Shown piece by piece: positions 26,721 through 27,533 of a stretch of DNA of 27,533 nt (position 1 is the first letter of the stretch; each line of letters begins with the position of its first letter). A program made the translations under genes and the position numbers. The stretch comes from JAWWBN01 sp033720955 (GTDB lineage: Bacteria; Acidobacteriota; Thermoanaerobaculia; Multivoradales; JAHEKO01), in assembly GCA_033720955.1 (NCBI GenBank), contig JAWWBN010000022.1, positions 1-27,533 of the forward strand. The letters run 5' to 3'. The notes beneath the pieces are model-generated. The model worked only from the letters and a program-made list of their open reading frames with translations. It ran no database searches and had not been told where the DNA came from.

Positions 26721-27533
26721 ATGACCTCTTCCACAGTGCAGATCGGCGCCGCCCGCCTCCAGCCCTCCGGCCGGGAGGTCCGCGGGGAGCTCCTCACTCT
26801 GCGATCCGAGAGGTTCTACCGCATCGCCAACTACGACGCGATGGCGCCCTTCTTCATGAGCATCGTGAGCGCCTCCAACCACTGGCTCTTCATCTCGAGC
26901 CGCGGGGGTCTGACCGCCGGGCGCCGGGATCCGGACAACGCGCTCTTCCCCTACTACACCGAGGACAAGATCCACGACCACTCGGACCACACCGGGTCGC
27001 GGACCATCCTGCGCGTGGTCGCCGACGGGGCGCGGCTGGTGTGGGAGCCCTTCGACCCCCATCGCGGCGCCCTGTACTCCGTCTCCCGCAATCTCTACAA
27101 GAACGTCTCGGGAAACAAGCTGACCTTCGAGGAGACGAACCACGACCTGGGTCTGGCCTTCCGCTACACCTGGACCACCTCGGACCGATTCGGCTTCGTG
27201 AAGCGCTCCGAGCTCGTCAGCACCGGCCGCGAGGCGGTGGTGGTGGAGCTGCTGGACGGGATCGAGAACATCCTCCCCTGGGGCCTGACGGCGGCCTTTC
27301 AGAACACCTACAGCTGTCTCGGCGACGCCTACAAGCAGAACGAGCTCGACTCGCGGACCGGTCTCGCCACCTACGCCCTGAGCTCGCTGCCGGGGGACAG
27401 CCCCGAGCCCGCCGAGGCCCTCCGGGCGACGGTTTGCTGGTCCACGGCCGCGCCGGAGGCTCTGCGGCTCCTCTCCTCCCGCCAGCTCGACCTCTTCCGG
27501 CGCGGCGGCAGCGTTCGCGCCGAGGAGCGGGTG
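26721..27533 (+). CDS. N-terminal part of a large protein, possibly glycoside-phosphorylase-like (3' truncated by window edge)
   Basis: The frame is open from ATG 26721 to the window end (271 codons); GAGGGTGAG lies just upstream as ribosome-binding site. There is no signal peptide, so the product is probably cytoplasmic. The visible part is rich in beta strands and aromatic residues: FYRIANYDAMAPFFMSIV, NHWLFISSRGGLTAGRRDPD, ALFPYYTEDKIHDHSDHTG, LYKNVSGNKLTFEETNHDLG, and DGIENILPWG followed by FQNTYS. From memory this resembles the N-terminal beta-sandwich of large bacterial proteins of about 1,100 residues sometimes annotated as cellobiose phosphorylase-related. I cannot see the catalytic (alpha/alpha)6 barrel that would prove this. 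A phosphorolytic enzyme would fit beside GH16 and GH3 beta-glucanases. It follows the LacI operon after 144 nt and has its own promoter-like element. Confidence 0.6.
   Translation, partial: MTSSTVQIGAARLQPSGREVRGELLTLRSERFYRIANYDAMAPFFMSIVSASNHWLFISSRGGLTAGRRDPDNALFPYYTEDKIHDHSDHTGSRTILRVVADGARLVWEPFDPHRGALYSVSRNLYKNVSGNKLTFEETNHDLGLAFRYTWTTSDRFGFVKRSELVSTGREAVVVELLDGIENILPWGLTAAFQNTYSCLGDAYKQNELDSRTGLATYALSSLPGDSPEPAEALRATVCWSTAAPEALRLLSSRQLDLFRRGGSVRAEERV

Overview
This window is about 70% GC and reads as one dense carbohydrate-use locus. It most likely comes from an Acidobacteriota bacterium, possibly Thermoanaerobaculia-like. That placement is an inference from four things: an Oar-type TonB-dependent receptor with an N-terminal carboxypeptidase-regulatory-like domain, secreted TPR proteins beside an FG-GAP/ASPIC-UnbV (CRTAC1-like) protein, SGLT-type sodium/sugar symporters, and the base composition. 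I see no tRNA, rRNA, CRISPR array or insertion sequence.

Layout. Positions 1-435 hold the 3' end of a TPR-like gene with clearly lower GC. Positions 480-2686 (minus) hold a Gfo/Idh/MocA (dihydrodiol/xylose dehydrogenase-like) oxidoreductase and a secreted esterase. Positions 2887-5650 (plus) form a three-gene unit: a polytopic membrane protein of unknown function, a secreted 178-residue protein, and a GH16 beta-glucanase. The C-terminal domain of the GH16 enzyme is homologous to the 178-residue protein. Positions 20101-5647 (minus) form a long co-directional cluster: TonB receptor, intrinsic terminator, lipoprotein GH3, SGLT-type symporter, xylose-isomerase-like protein, second GH3, xylulokinase, second SGLT-type symporter. 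Positions 20244-26576 (plus) hold a divergent operon with 4-nt overlaps at every junction: LacI-family regulator, secreted TPR protein, second secreted TPR protein, CRTAC1-like protein. Positions 26721-27533 hold the start of a large protein that may be related to glycoside phosphorylases. No gene-free stretch exceeds about 200 bases (the longest is 2687-2886).

How the parts could work together (inference). GH16 cuts a beta-glucan outside the cell, and the TonB receptor brings oligosaccharides across the outer membrane. The two exported GH3 enzymes release monosaccharides, which the two Na+ symporters import. The isomerase and xylulokinase then feed them into the pentose phosphate pathway. 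The LacI-family protein probably controls the divergent TonB promoter through a CG-centred near-palindrome at 20132-20143, just downstream of a good -35/-10 pair. There is no SusD-like lipoprotein. The most intriguing part is that the sugar regulator is co-transcribed with two secreted TPR proteins and a Ca-repeat CRTAC1-like protein, which could be an uncharacterised envelope partner of the receptor. The second candidate novelty is the shared domain of the 178-residue protein and the GH16 C-terminus.
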